From Anaeromusa acidaminophila DSM 3853 (GTDB lineage Bacteria; Bacillota; Negativicutes; Anaeromusales; Anaeromusaceae), in NCBI RefSeq assembly GCF_000374545.1, contig NZ_KB894603.1, positions 1 through 53,769 on the forward strand: a stretch of DNA of 53,769 bases, given 5' to 3'. Both the position numbers and the translations under genes were made by a program. The notes below the pieces were generated by a model. It searched no databases. It was given only the letters and a program-made list of their open reading frames with translations, and was not told where the DNA came from. This document shows, one piece after another, positions 1 to 8,126 of the stretch. Position 1 is the stretch's first letter. Each line of letters opens with the position of its first letter.

Positions 1-2
1 TT

Positions 3-158
3 GGGAATCGACATTTCTGGTCAATTGGATATTATGTGAGTACAGTTGGCCTTAATGAAGCTACAATAAAAAAGTATATAAGAGAACAAGAGAAAGCAGA
101 TCAAATGATGGATAAAATTAGTGTAAAAGAGTTAGAAGACCCCTTCAGGGGTAGCTAG
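3..158 (+). mobile_element. tnpA: IS200/IS605-family TnpA, C-terminal fragment cut by window edge
   Basis: The first 52 codons of frame 3 read as the tail of a Y1 (HUH) single-strand transposase. The typical run HFWSIGYYVSTVG is followed by an alpha-helical segment and the C-terminal motif DKISVKELEDPF, then a TAG stop. The catalytic HUH and tyrosine residues lie outside the window, so integrity cannot be judged. The reading frame is AT-richer than the genes that follow, as expected for an insertion element. The hairpins just downstream fit the right end of such an element. Confidence 0.85.
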
Positions 159-220
159 TACCAAGTGCAAAGATGGCTTGAACGAAGTGAAAAGCAGCAC
201 TTTTAGGTGCCGCTAGTAAT

Positions 221-268
221 CAGCCCTTATAGGGCTGGTGCATGCCGCCCGTTTAACGGGCGGTCATG
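221..268. repeat. Two perfect hairpins, probable right end of the IS200/IS605 element
   Basis: Two palindromes follow the transposase tail: CAGCCCT/AGGGCTG (221-227 and 231-237, 3-nt loop) and CCGCCCGTT/AACGGGCGG (245-253 and 255-263, 1-nt loop). The second is flanked on both sides by CATG. Subterminal hairpins of this kind are recognised by TnpA in the IS200/IS605 family. The second could also act as a terminator, but no clear T-run follows it. Confidence 0.6.
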
Positions 269-330
269 ACTCTGTGTTACATCCTCTATATCTTTGCACT
301 TCTGTGTAAACGGTTCTTTCATTTTTACTT

Positions 331-1215
331 CTACAACAGGAATTGGTAATCCAGGCGGTAGAGATGGGAATTGTAGTCGCCGTCATGCAGATATTCCACG
401 CCGGCGTTGAAGCGGCCTTGGCGGTAGGAAATAGTGCCTTTGTAGCTTTTGATGCTGCCGTCTTTATTGCGGGCCCAGAGGCCTTGCTCCCAAGCAAGCG
501 CCAATGTACCGCCTCCGATAGGAATATCGTATTTTGGCGTAATGCTGAGGCGGTGTTCTTGCTGAGGCACCCAGTAAATGCCGGGCTGGGTAAACTTGGC
601 ATCGTGATAGGCGTAAGAAGCGACGGTCTCAAAACGGGCGGAATGCTTTTGCGTATACGAAAGAACGTACTTTTGTTCGCGATTTTGGTCGCTATAGAAC
701 CATTGATTGGTCTCTAATCCCAGCGAAGCGCCGGGACTGGTGCGCCACATGTGGCTGGCGGAGACGCTGCTGCGAAAGAGGTTGCGCTCGTTGGCCGGGA
801 TTGTGCCGATGCTTTCGCGGCCAACGCTGTACCAGGCGTGATGGGTGTCGCTGATACTTTGATCATACATAAGCGCGGCAGGAACAAAGCTACGCAAATC
901 GTTTTTCGTGTAGCCGCCCCAAATAGTGAGATTGGCTTCATTTTTCAAAGGGCGCACCCATTTGAAGACCAATGTCTTTTCATCAATAGACGGACGATAT
1001 TTTTGCCCCAAGCGCGTGAGATACAGCGTGTAGCTCAGCGGATTCTCCGCTTTTTCATCGGTAATCTTCATGCTGCGGGATGTTACGCCGTCGCTGTCGG
1101 TGCTGTAAGTAAAACTAGTATCAACGATTGTTTTTTTTGTATCTGTCGCTGCTTCCGCCGTTCCGTAGAAAACTAAACTGGCGGCGCAGCACAGGAAAAA
1201 AAACGCTTTTTTCAT
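331..1215 (-). CDS. Exported beta-strand-rich protein, probable outer-membrane barrel
   Basis: A 294-residue protein with a clear signal peptide (MKKAFFFLCCAASLVFYG, cleavage near TAEA-A at residue 22). The mature part alternates polar and aromatic residues in short strands (for example KYVLSYTQK, RFETVASYAYHDA, RFNAGVEYLHDG) and ends in the aromatic/hydrophobic run YRLDYQFLL. This pattern is typical of small outer-membrane beta-barrels. I do not recognise the specific family. It follows the GT2 synthase gene on the same strand, separated by a 160-bp repeat and a purine-rich tract. A role in export or anchoring of the synthesised polymer is an inference from position only. The start is preceded by GGAGGAGAG. 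Confidence 0.65.
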   Translation of the reverse strand: MKKAFFFLCCAASLVFYGTAEAATDTKKTIVDTSFTYSTDSDGVTSRSMKITDEKAENPLSYTLYLTRLGQKYRPSIDEKTLVFKWVRPLKNEANLTIWGGYTKNDLRSFVPAALMYDQSISDTHHAWYSVGRESIGTIPANERNLFRSSVSASHMWRTSPGASLGLETNQWFYSDQNREQKYVLSYTQKHSARFETVASYAYHDAKFTQPGIYWVPQQEHRLSITPKYDIPIGGGTLALAWEQGLWARNKDGSIKSYKGTISYRQGRFNAGVEYLHDGDYNSHLYRLDYQFLL

Positions 1216-1235
1216 ACTCTCCTCCTCTTTTTGCA

Positions 1236-1395
1236 GGGCCCTGCTAATGTATTCGTATCACGCGCCAGGGGCAATTCTTTTTCCGCCTGGCTGCGTCAGA
1301 AAACCTTGAAAGAGCGCCGCTATTCCTGCGGCCTTCTTCCTTGCCAGGCGAAAAAATCTCTTGCCCTGGCGGTGCACTCATGAAATCAGCAGGAC
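1236..1395 (+). repeat. 160-bp nested palindromic repeat, copy A
   Basis: Ends are GGGCCCTGCT and AGCAGGACCC (inverted). An inner arm CGCCAGGGGCAA...CGCCTGGC pairs with GCCAGGCG...TTGCCCTGGCG, and a GC-rich central hairpin lies around GAAAGAGCGCCGCTATTC. It is very similar to copies C and F. It lies between the 5' end of the barrel gene and the GT2 gene. Confidence 0.85.
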
Positions 1396-1466
1396 CCTTG
1401 GGTCTTGGAAAAATATATTGATTAAATATCAGCCCCTATAGAATTTTAAAACAAAATATCCGCGTG

Positions 1467-1618
1467 CCCTCCCTCTACTCACTCTACTCCTGTTAAAATA
1501 CGTGCCCTGTAATCCTCGATCGGGCCCTCTGGTCCTCCGATTCTCTTGTTCAATCCATTATTTCTCTGGCTTTTCCTCTGTTACTCTGCTTACTCTGCGT
1601 TCCGTGTCTTCTGTGTTA
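1467..1618 (-). repeat. Purine-rich degenerate repeat tract following copy A
   Basis: On the minus strand this is a run of short degenerate units such as AACGCAGAG, TAAGCAGAG and TAACAGAGG, with the phrases TTGAACAAGAG and TTTTAACAGGAGTAGAG. The same phrases recur in more than ten other spacers of the window. It begins directly at the stop codon of the GT2 gene. Confidence 0.7.
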
Positions 1619-4495
1619 CTTTTTCCCCGCGCCCTCCTGCTCCGCAGGCTTTTCGCTTTGCTGAAAGCCTTGGCGCTTCATGTTGCCCCAGCCTGTTTGC
1701 TGGCGCAGGGTATTCAAGTAGCCTGTGACGCGCCAAAAATTGGCCAATTGCCGGAACCAGAAGTTTTCCAAAATGGCGTAGCCCAGCAAGGTAGCCATGT
1801 AGGGGCCGGGGAAATAATCATTTTCCCGGGAGACAATGACAAGAGAGAACACCGACACAAGTACTCCTAAAAGGACGCTGCTTAGCAGCAGCAGCAAAGC
1901 AAGCGGCAGGTTGAGCAAACCAAGGCAAGCGGCAGCGACAACCATGACGTAGCCTTGCACTTCTAAAAATGGACCGAACATTTCGAAAAGGAAGAAATAC
2001 GGTAAGGCCACCATCCCCAAAAGGCCATAACGGGGGTTGAGCAGCAACTGGCGGTGGAAGAAAAGAATGTCAATGAGGCCGCGCTGCCAGCGATCTCGCT
2101 GGCGGTGCAGGACAGACAGTGTAGAGGGGACTTCAGTCCAGCAGTTGGCGTTGAAGGCGTAGAGAATGCTGTGTGGCAAGTTTTGTTCGCACATGTAACG
2201 CCGCAGGCGCACGACTAGTTCCATGTCTTCGCCGACGGTGTCTTTTTTGTGGCGCTCGCTGCTGGTAAGGTAGCCGCCGATTTCGACCACGCGGTCTTTG
2301 TTGAAAAGGCCGAAAGCGCCGGAAATAATCAACAAGGAGTTGATATGCGCCCAACCGAGACGGCCGGCCATAAAGGCCCGCAAGTATTCGATGGTTTGGA
2401 AGCGCGCCAGGTGGCTGGCAGGAAGTCCGATATGAGTCAGCTCGCCGCGATCAACCTTGCAGCCATTAACCGGAAAGATATTGCCGCCCACGGCGATCGG
2501 TTCCGCCGGTGCGTCCAAGATAGTGGAAGCCAGCTTGAGAAGAGAGTCTTTTTCCAGCAGGCAGTCGGCGTCAATGCCGCAGAAAAACTCCTTCCCCGAG
2601 ACGTTGATGCCCACGTTGAGGGCATCGGCCTTGCCGCCGTTGGCCTTGTCCACAACCAGCAGCTTGGGGATGGCCTTCGAGGCGTAGAGCCCTCGGATAG
2701 GCTGAGTTTTGAGACGCTGCGGCACAAAACGGTCGATTTTTTCCAGCTGAAAGTGTTCAATCAGCTGATTAAGGGTGTTGTCGTTGGAGCCGTCATTGAC
2801 TACGAGCAGTTCGTAGTTGGGATAATGCAGGTTCAAAAGAGATCGGGTGCTTTCAATGATGGTGCTCTCTTCCAGGTAGGCCGGGGCGATGATGGTAATG
2901 CCAGGCAGCATACGGGGGCGGAAGAGGAAGCTACGTTTCTTTGTCTTCCATGCGTCAGCTTGTTTGCGGATGGCTAAAAGAGAAAAAAACAGAAGCGCCA
3001 AAGAAATTCCGTTGACCGCAAGGGAATAAAAAGCAATATAGTAGTTGAAGTCCAGGACAAATTGGGTCAGATGCATGTAGGGCGTCCAGGCGTAAAACTG
3101 CTCCCAATAACGTGCTGCATACAGCAGAGGCACTGACAAAAAGGCAAAGGGCAGAAGCAACTGCAGGTGAAAAACTTTTTCGTAATCGACCACATGCTCG
3201 CGGCGTTTTGCTTCTTGCGGCAGAGGCGTCTCGCCGAGCTTCTCCAAAATGCCTGCCGGTAGGTACAGACGGAGCTCTTGGCGCACCTCAGGCGCCTCCG
3301 GCAGGAGACGGCGCAACTGGTCTAGCAGAATAACCTCAATTTCCTGGGAATGGTTGCGCCGCAAAAGGCCGATGATGGCATTGGTTTTCTTGGCCTGAAT
3401 AAGACGTTTCAAGGTGCGCTCCAGCATTGGATCCGGTCCGGCGGTCAAGCGCATCAGCAGATATTCGAGGCGGTTCGCCAAGACGGTTGCCAAGGCGCTT
3501 TGCGTAGTTTCCTCATGGTCTTTTTGGAATTCTGCAAGAATAAAATTCAATAAAGCCGGCTTTTTTTGGACAATCGAAGACATGGTTACCGCGGCCTGGT
3601 CGCTGTGCCGCGGTTGCCCAGAAAGAGGCAGCAACAGCTCTAAAGTACGCCGTGTAGGAATGGCGCTCAAGGCCTGAATGGTGATGTTGCGTATGACTGG
3701 ATCTGGATTTTCCAGAAATAGCGGGGTTTTCAGCTCGTGGCAGTAAAAAATCCCCAAATTGCGCGTAGCGCGGTAAGCAATGTCTTTGACAGGAGAAGAA
3801 ATGCACTGAAGCAGATATTTCTTCAAGGCAGCCGAAGGATAGATGGCGGCAAAATCCACTAGCAGGCTCTGAATTTCCATTTCCGTCCGCTGTGTTAGCT
3901 GCGGTACGTAATCGTGAAAGGCCTTGCCGAACGAAGCTAGACGCATGTTGACGCGAGTTCGGTACCATTGCGGCGCTCCGGGCAGTGTTTCTACCATAAG
4001 CGGGATGGCCTTGACGTCTTCAAGGCGGGCTAAAGCCGCGCATAGGTATAGTTTGGTTTGTAGGTCCTTCTCTTTTGGTAAGGCTTCTTCTAAGGCGTGG
4101 TTGGTATTGGAACAGGGCAGCGCGGCTAAGAGGAGGGCGGCTTTGCGGCGGCGTGCCGCGAAGGAGGACCGTAATTGTTGGTGATAGCGGCGTTCAACAT
4201 TTGTTTCCCGCAGGGCTTTGATGAATCGATTGCGAGGATCTTTGTGCAGCTGGTGCAGCTGGGTTAGATCCTGCAGCAAATCAAAGGCTCTGCGTTTGGC
4301 TTTGCGAATCCAAGGCCGCAGTGCTTCTTCGTCGTAGTAGGCAAAGTCCTGCAGCAGGTTGCGGGTTAAGGTCAACTGCTGCCGCTTGCGTCGGTGCAGG
4401 CGGTACTTTTGGTAGGCGATAAGCGCCAAACCATAGCCGATGAATAAGAGCAAACCGGCGCAAAGCCAATATAATTCTTCTAGAGTGACCAGCAT
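1616..4495 (-). CDS. HEAT-repeat/GT2 fusion: processive membrane glycosyltransferase
   Basis: 959 residues. There is an N-terminal membrane helix (about 9-29), then a basic helical region of HEAT-like repeats (about 110-410), two or more membrane helices (about 444-510), and a family 2 glycosyltransferase domain (about 530-810). The GT2 domain has the processive signature: DGS at 568-570, DAD at 642-644, GED at 755-757 and QRDRW (QxxRW) at 799-803. Further C-terminal membrane helices follow (about 825-925). The catalytic core resembles BcsA/PgaC-type synthases. No PilZ domain is visible. It presumably polymerises and exports an extracellular polysaccharide from a UDP-sugar; the sugar cannot be deduced. 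The HEAT-like extension is unusual. It lies directly downstream of the ODP/GGDEF/REC gene, which suggests shared control. Confidence 0.85.
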   Translation of the reverse strand: MLVTLEELYWLCAGLLLFIGYGLALIAYQKYRLHRRKRQQLTLTRNLLQDFAYYDEEALRPWIRKAKRRAFDLLQDLTQLHQLHKDPRNRFIKALRETNVERRYHQQLRSSFAARRRKAALLLAALPCSNTNHALEEALPKEKDLQTKLYLCAALARLEDVKAIPLMVETLPGAPQWYRTRVNMRLASFGKAFHDYVPQLTQRTEMEIQSLLVDFAAIYPSAALKKYLLQCISSPVKDIAYRATRNLGIFYCHELKTPLFLENPDPVIRNITIQALSAIPTRRTLELLLPLSGQPRHSDQAAVTMSSIVQKKPALLNFILAEFQKDHEETTQSALATVLANRLEYLLMRLTAGPDPMLERTLKRLIQAKKTNAIIGLLRRNHSQEIEVILLDQLRRLLPEAPEVRQELRLYLPAGILEKLGETPLPQEAKRREHVVDYEKVFHLQLLLPFAFLSVPLLYAARYWEQFYAWTPYMHLTQFVLDFNYYIAFYSLAVNGISLALLFFSLLAIRKQADAWKTKKRSFLFRPRMLPGITIIAPAYLEESTIIESTRSLLNLHYPNYELLVVNDGSNDNTLNQLIEHFQLEKIDRFVPQRLKTQPIRGLYASKAIPKLLVVDKANGGKADALNVGINVSGKEFFCGIDADCLLEKDSLLKLASTILDAPAEPIAVGGNIFPVNGCKVDRGELTHIGLPASHLARFQTIEYLRAFMAGRLGWAHINSLLIISGAFGLFNKDRVVEIGGYLTSSERHKKDTVGEDMELVVRLRRYMCEQNLPHSILYAFNANCWTEVPSTLSVLHRQRDRWQRGLIDILFFHRQLLLNPRYGLLGMVALPYFFLFEMFGPFLEVQGYVMVVAAACLGLLNLPLALLLLLSSVLLGVLVSVFSLVIVSRENDYFPGPYMATLLGYAILENFWFRQLANFWRVTGYLNTLRQQTGWGNMKRQGFQQSEKPAEQEGAGKK

Positions 4496-4515
4496 CGTGT
4501 CACCTCCTTTTTGGG

Positions 4516-4675
4516 CAGGGGCTGCCTAGCTATGAACCTCTCGCACCAAAGCGGATCTTTTTCGTCAGGCGTTGTCAGAAAGTCTAGGCATAGCTCCACT
4601 ATGCCTGCATTTTCTTTCGCGCTTGGCGAAAAAATCTTTCTCTTTGGTGGAGCGTTCACTAACTGTCAGCCCCTG
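4516..4675 (+). repeat. 160-bp nested palindromic repeat, copy B
   Basis: Ends are CAGGGGCTG and CAGCCCCTG. The inner arm GCACCAAAG...CGTCAGGC pairs with GCTTGGCG...CTTTGGTGGAGC. The central hairpin is AGGCATAG/CTATGCCT. Most arm bases differ from copy A, yet each arm still pairs with its partner. Confidence 0.85.
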
Positions 4676-4708
4676 TGGAAATTTGAAATATATCGAACCC
4701 CGCAACTC

Positions 4709-4806
4709 TCGTTCGAACCCTCTGGTTCTCCGATTCTCGTGTTCAATCTTTTTTTCTGTTACCTCTGGCTTTTCTCTGTTCCTCTGCGTTTCGTTCTCTT
4801 CTTTTA
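4709..4806 (-). repeat. Purine-rich degenerate repeat tract following copy B
   Basis: The minus strand carries units such as GCAGAGGAACAGAG and GAACACGAGAATCGGAG. These match the tract next to copy A. It runs up to the stop of the ODP/GGDEF/REC gene. Confidence 0.6.
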
Positions 4807-6849
4807 GAACTGTAAGGCTCTTTTTTGCCGGAACTTCAGCAGCACCAGACCGATAAGCTCTGGCAGAATATACGGTTTTTGCAGGTAATGCTCTACTTCC
4901 AAGGCCAAGGCGCGCTGAATGCCTTCGTGGTCTTTAAGGTGGGACAGGAAGAAAAATGGGATGGCTTGAGAAGACGAATTTTGCCGCAGCCGTTCTCGCA
5001 GGGCGAAGCCGTCGACTTTGGGCAGCAGCACCTCGGAGATAATCAGCTCCGGTTGGTGTTTTTCCACTGCGGCGAGGGCTTCTTCGCCATTAGCCGCAGT
5101 GAGAATGCTGAAGCCTTCCGCCTGCAGCAGGCTGCACAGTACTTCTAGGTGCAATTCGTCGGTGTCAACCAACAAGATTTGTCCCAAAGAAACGGAAACA
5201 GGAATGCCGGTATCCGTAAAGACGCGGTTTCTGCCCTGTTGCCGGGCGTTAGCGAGATATCCCTTGGCTGTTTGATAGAAAGCTTGCATGCAAAGTTCGG
5301 TTTCCTCGCACTGACGCTCGGTCAGATCAGACGAAGCAATGACGCCGATGGAAACAGTGGTGGCTTCGATGAAATGTGTAGACTGTTCGACCAGATAGCG
5401 CAGTTCTTCGGCGTAGGCCAGGGCGTTTTCTTTGGCGGCGCCTTCCAGATAGCAGGCAAAAACCGGTCCATCAACTTTGAATAAATGGCTGCCTGCTTGC
5501 AAGTGTTCTTTGAGAAACAGCGCCAGGCCGCGCAGCAGCTCGTCGCCAGCTCGGCTGCCGTGCCGGAGATTGACTTGCGCCAGATTGTCTGCGCCGATGA
5601 GCAGCAGCGCTCCTGAAGGCGCTTGATACCGCGCCTGTTTGCATTGCTCTTCTAGGTATTCTAAAAACACCTTTTCATTGTTGAGTTTGGTGAGGGGACA
5701 CTGGAGCAGGTGGCTGGCCGCATGCTGGACATGTTCTTGAATGCGCAGATTTTTTTCCAGCAGCGCCAGATTTTCCTGATGCAGACGTTGAGTTTCTTTT
5801 TCCAGAGAAAATAATACGGTGTCATAGATTTGCGGCGTGGCGGCGGTATAGGTATTGGTGAGCTGACGCACTAGGGGTTCTAATTGCAGCAGTAAATCCA
5901 GGCCGCGGCGTTGATACAGCGTAGCAAAGAAGGCATGCCAATTTTCTTCGGTGCCGGGAAAATCATCTGGAAGCTGCAGGCAGTCGGTCAGCAGCGGGAA
6001 GGAAGTGCCAGCAAAGAGGACATGGATTTTCCGGCGCGAAAGCAGGCCCGTAAGACGCTGCAGTACTTGATTGAGCAAGGGGGTGTAGCTGTCCTGGGGG
6101 CGCAGTTTTTTGGCCTGCGGCGTCAACAGAGAACCGCAGGCCAAGTGGCGCAGTGTCTCTATATATACCGGTAAATCCCGGCGGATGACAGAACCGTGCT
6201 GCGGAGCGATTCGCTCTAAATCCAGCTGGGAAAATACTTCCATTGCAGAGCCCAGGATGTCGGAGGAAGGCATATAATGCTCATGAAAGGCTTTCATGGC
6301 TTCCAGGTAATTGAGACCGTCCCATTCGTCTGCGAATAAAGGAGCTTCTTCTGTCAGGACACCAAAGAGATCGCTGGAAAACAAGGTGCGGCTTTGCGGA
6401 TCATAAGTGGCAAAGGCGCAAGGCGAATGCAAATAGGGCGTGGGATAAAACTGTAGCAAATGATCCTGCCCAAAAACGAGGCGGTGCTCCTGCTGGCTGA
6501 TATTATAAAACTCAGAACGGACGCCATAGCACTTGATAATGGGAATGGCGCGCCAGTGCGCTACAAGCTGGCCTTGAAAGCAATACTGCTCCCAAAGAGG
6601 GACGCTGGCGCAAAAATCGGGATCCTGATGCTGCAGCACAATATAGCGCAACTTCTCGATGGGAATGAGCTGTGTTACCTTGTTCCAGACCTGCGGAAAG
6701 TCGAGGGGAGATCCAGGATCGATGAGTACGGCTTCTTCTTGAGCAACGATTAAATAAGGGTTGCAGTTCAGTGGCATCTGGTTGGCGGCAGCGCCCACCC
6801 AGTAAACGCCGTTATCAAGAGAGATTGGCTTTTGGCTGTCCTTAGACAT
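4804..6849 (-). CDS. ODP (diiron beta-lactamase fold)-degenerate GGDEF-receiver regulator
   Basis: 681 residues in three parts. Residues 1-240 form a metallo-beta-lactamase fold of the flavodiiron/ODP type, with likely ligands H74, D76, D78, H141, D160 and H218. Such domains bind a diiron site and sense or reduce oxygen. A helical linker contains a coiled coil at about 345-385. Residues about 385-545 form a GGDEF-like domain whose signature reads AGDEL (434-438), so diguanylate cyclase activity is doubtful. Residues 556-681 are a receiver domain. It keeps D562/D564, S636 and K658, but has Glu606 where the phospho-accepting Asp should be (ISEVLLP), a phosphomimetic-like substitution. The gene sits upstream of the GT2 synthase and divergent from three receiver-containing genes. 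It is a likely redox-responsive regulator of that synthase, which is an inference. RBS GGAAAGGAGACT. Confidence 0.8.
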   Translation of the reverse strand: MSKDSQKPISLDNGVYWVGAAANQMPLNCNPYLIVAQEEAVLIDPGSPLDFPQVWNKVTQLIPIEKLRYIVLQHQDPDFCASVPLWEQYCFQGQLVAHWRAIPIIKCYGVRSEFYNISQQEHRLVFGQDHLLQFYPTPYLHSPCAFATYDPQSRTLFSSDLFGVLTEEAPLFADEWDGLNYLEAMKAFHEHYMPSSDILGSAMEVFSQLDLERIAPQHGSVIRRDLPVYIETLRHLACGSLLTPQAKKLRPQDSYTPLLNQVLQRLTGLLSRRKIHVLFAGTSFPLLTDCLQLPDDFPGTEENWHAFFATLYQRRGLDLLLQLEPLVRQLTNTYTAATPQIYDTVLFSLEKETQRLHQENLALLEKNLRIQEHVQHAASHLLQCPLTKLNNEKVFLEYLEEQCKQARYQAPSGALLLIGADNLAQVNLRHGSRAGDELLRGLALFLKEHLQAGSHLFKVDGPVFACYLEGAAKENALAYAEELRYLVEQSTHFIEATTVSIGVIASSDLTERQCEETELCMQAFYQTAKGYLANARQQGRNRVFTDTGIPVSVSLGQILLVDTDELHLEVLCSLLQAEGFSILTAANGEEALAAVEKHQPELIISEVLLPKVDGFALRERLRQNSSSQAIPFFFLSHLKDHEGIQRALALEVEHYLQKPYILPELIGLVLLKFRQKRALQF

Positions 6850-7105
6850 AAGAAGTCTCCTTTCCGCGGCGCGGCAGCTATATCTTTACTTTATTCTGGG
6901 CGCTGGAAGCTCTTCCTGCCTGTTTTGGGAGGAAAAGGAAAAGAAAGCAAAATCAAAGTAAAGTCGTGCTGAATGACTAAAGAAGAAGCGCAGGAAATTT
7001 GTAAAATTTGTGGAAATACTTTGATTAATATTGGTTGTTGCGGTGAAGGTGGCTTTGTAGGCTCGTAAAAGCCAAGGGGCTTTGTAAATAAGGGAGGGCG
7101 TTCGT
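6850..7105. other. Divergent promoter region between the two signalling gene groups
   Basis: This 256-bp spacer separates the minus-strand ODP/GT2 genes from the plus-strand receiver genes. It contains AT-rich stretches that could hold promoters for both directions, but I see no convincing -35/-10 pair, palindrome or riboswitch. The plus-strand RBS AGGGAGGGCG precedes the receiver gene. Confidence 0.4.
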
Positions 7106-8089
7106 ATGTCGAAGCAAGAAAAGCTGAAAGTGCTGTTTGTGGATGATGAAGCAAATGTACTTAGCGCGATTCGCCGGGCGGTGCAGGACGAGGAATATGA
7201 GGCGCTTTTTGCTAAAAGCGGCAAAGAAGCCTTGGCGTTGTTGGAAACTGAGAACATTGCCGTTCTGGTTACCGATATGCGCATGCCGGAAATGGACGGA
7301 TTACAGCTTTTAAAGCTGGCGAAAGAGCAGTTTCCCGCTACGGTGCGCATGGTTTTATCGGGGTATACCCAATTAAGCCAGGTTTTAGCGACGGTGAATC
7401 ATGCCGATGTGTTTAGCTTTATTACCAAACCATGGGATGATGATTTTTCGCGCTTTATTTACCGGGCCTTGGAATATTATCAACTGAAAAAAATGGAAGC
7501 AAACATGAAAGAGACCTTGGAGTCTCGTAATAACGCCTATAAAAAAGTGTTAGACCGTATGGAAGGCAAGATGAAAGAGCAGGAGCTTCGCTTAGGGCGT
7601 ATTTTGGCGTTAAGCGTGCAAACGGAAAAAGCCCGCCAGGCTGGCGCGGAGGAAGCAATGCTGCAGGCGGCGGTCCGTTGGATTCATGGGTATGCTTCTG
7701 GACTCACGCCGGAAGGATTTTCTTTGCACGAAGAAGCCGAACACCTCAAAGAGTGGTTAGTGGAGTATGCAGGCTCGGAAGAGAGAGTTCTGGAAAACTA
7801 CGAAGCCCTGGGAAACGTACGAGGCTTACGTTTTTTGCCTGGATTACTGTTAAAAACGTTCCTTAATGGGGAGCAGACGCTCTTGCAGGGGCAAGTATCG
7901 CTGCGCTGGGAAGGCGAGAAAAAAATTATTCTTGAATTGCTGTTGATTACCCCCTTGGCGAGCGAAAGCCAACGGCAACTGGAAAGGTTTTTTAAAGAGC
8001 ATCTGCGTGATAGCGAGATTTGGTTTGAAGAAGCGGAACTGGCGGACCGACGAGTGCTGAAGATAGGGCAGCCATTTTCGTTGCTTTAA
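7106..8089 (+). CDS. Response regulator with uncharacterised C-terminal domain
   Basis: 327 residues. The receiver domain spans about 7-125 with a full set of active residues: D13/D14, phospho-acceptor D57 (VTDMRMPEMDG), S85 and K108 followed by PW. A charged coiled-coil linker runs from about 125 to 175. The C-terminal part (about 180-327) has no DNA-binding, GGDEF, EAL or HD motif that I recognise. The KPW receiver type is typical of regulators with enzymatic or protein-binding outputs rather than OmpR-like ones. It is first in a three-gene run with the REC-HDOD and hybrid kinase genes (spacers 37 and 13 nt). Confidence 0.75.
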   Translation: MSKQEKLKVLFVDDEANVLSAIRRAVQDEEYEALFAKSGKEALALLETENIAVLVTDMRMPEMDGLQLLKLAKEQFPATVRMVLSGYTQLSQVLATVNHADVFSFITKPWDDDFSRFIYRALEYYQLKKMEANMKETLESRNNAYKKVLDRMEGKMKEQELRLGRILALSVQTEKARQAGAEEAMLQAAVRWIHGYASGLTPEGFSLHEEAEHLKEWLVEYAGSEERVLENYEALGNVRGLRFLPGLLLKTFLNGEQTLLQGQVSLRWEGEKKIILELLLITPLASESQRQLERFFKEHLRDSEIWFEEAELADRRVLKIGQPFSLL

Positions 8090-8126
8090 GGCGCAGCCGC
8101 CACGGCGGCGAAGGGAGGCGGACCGG

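Noticed and set aside
343-717. Plus-strand open frame of 124 codons opposite the barrel-like protein
   Set aside because: It is the antisense shadow of a gene with a clear signal peptide and RBS on the minus strand.
2249-2977. Plus-strand open frame of 242 codons opposite the GT2 gene
   Set aside because: It has no recognisable domain and lies opposite conserved GT2 catalytic motifs. High GC gives long antisense frames here.
7020-7105. Possible riboswitch (c-di-GMP type) in the leader of the receiver gene
   Set aside because: G-rich segments are present, but the conserved loops of GEMM-type aptamers are absent.
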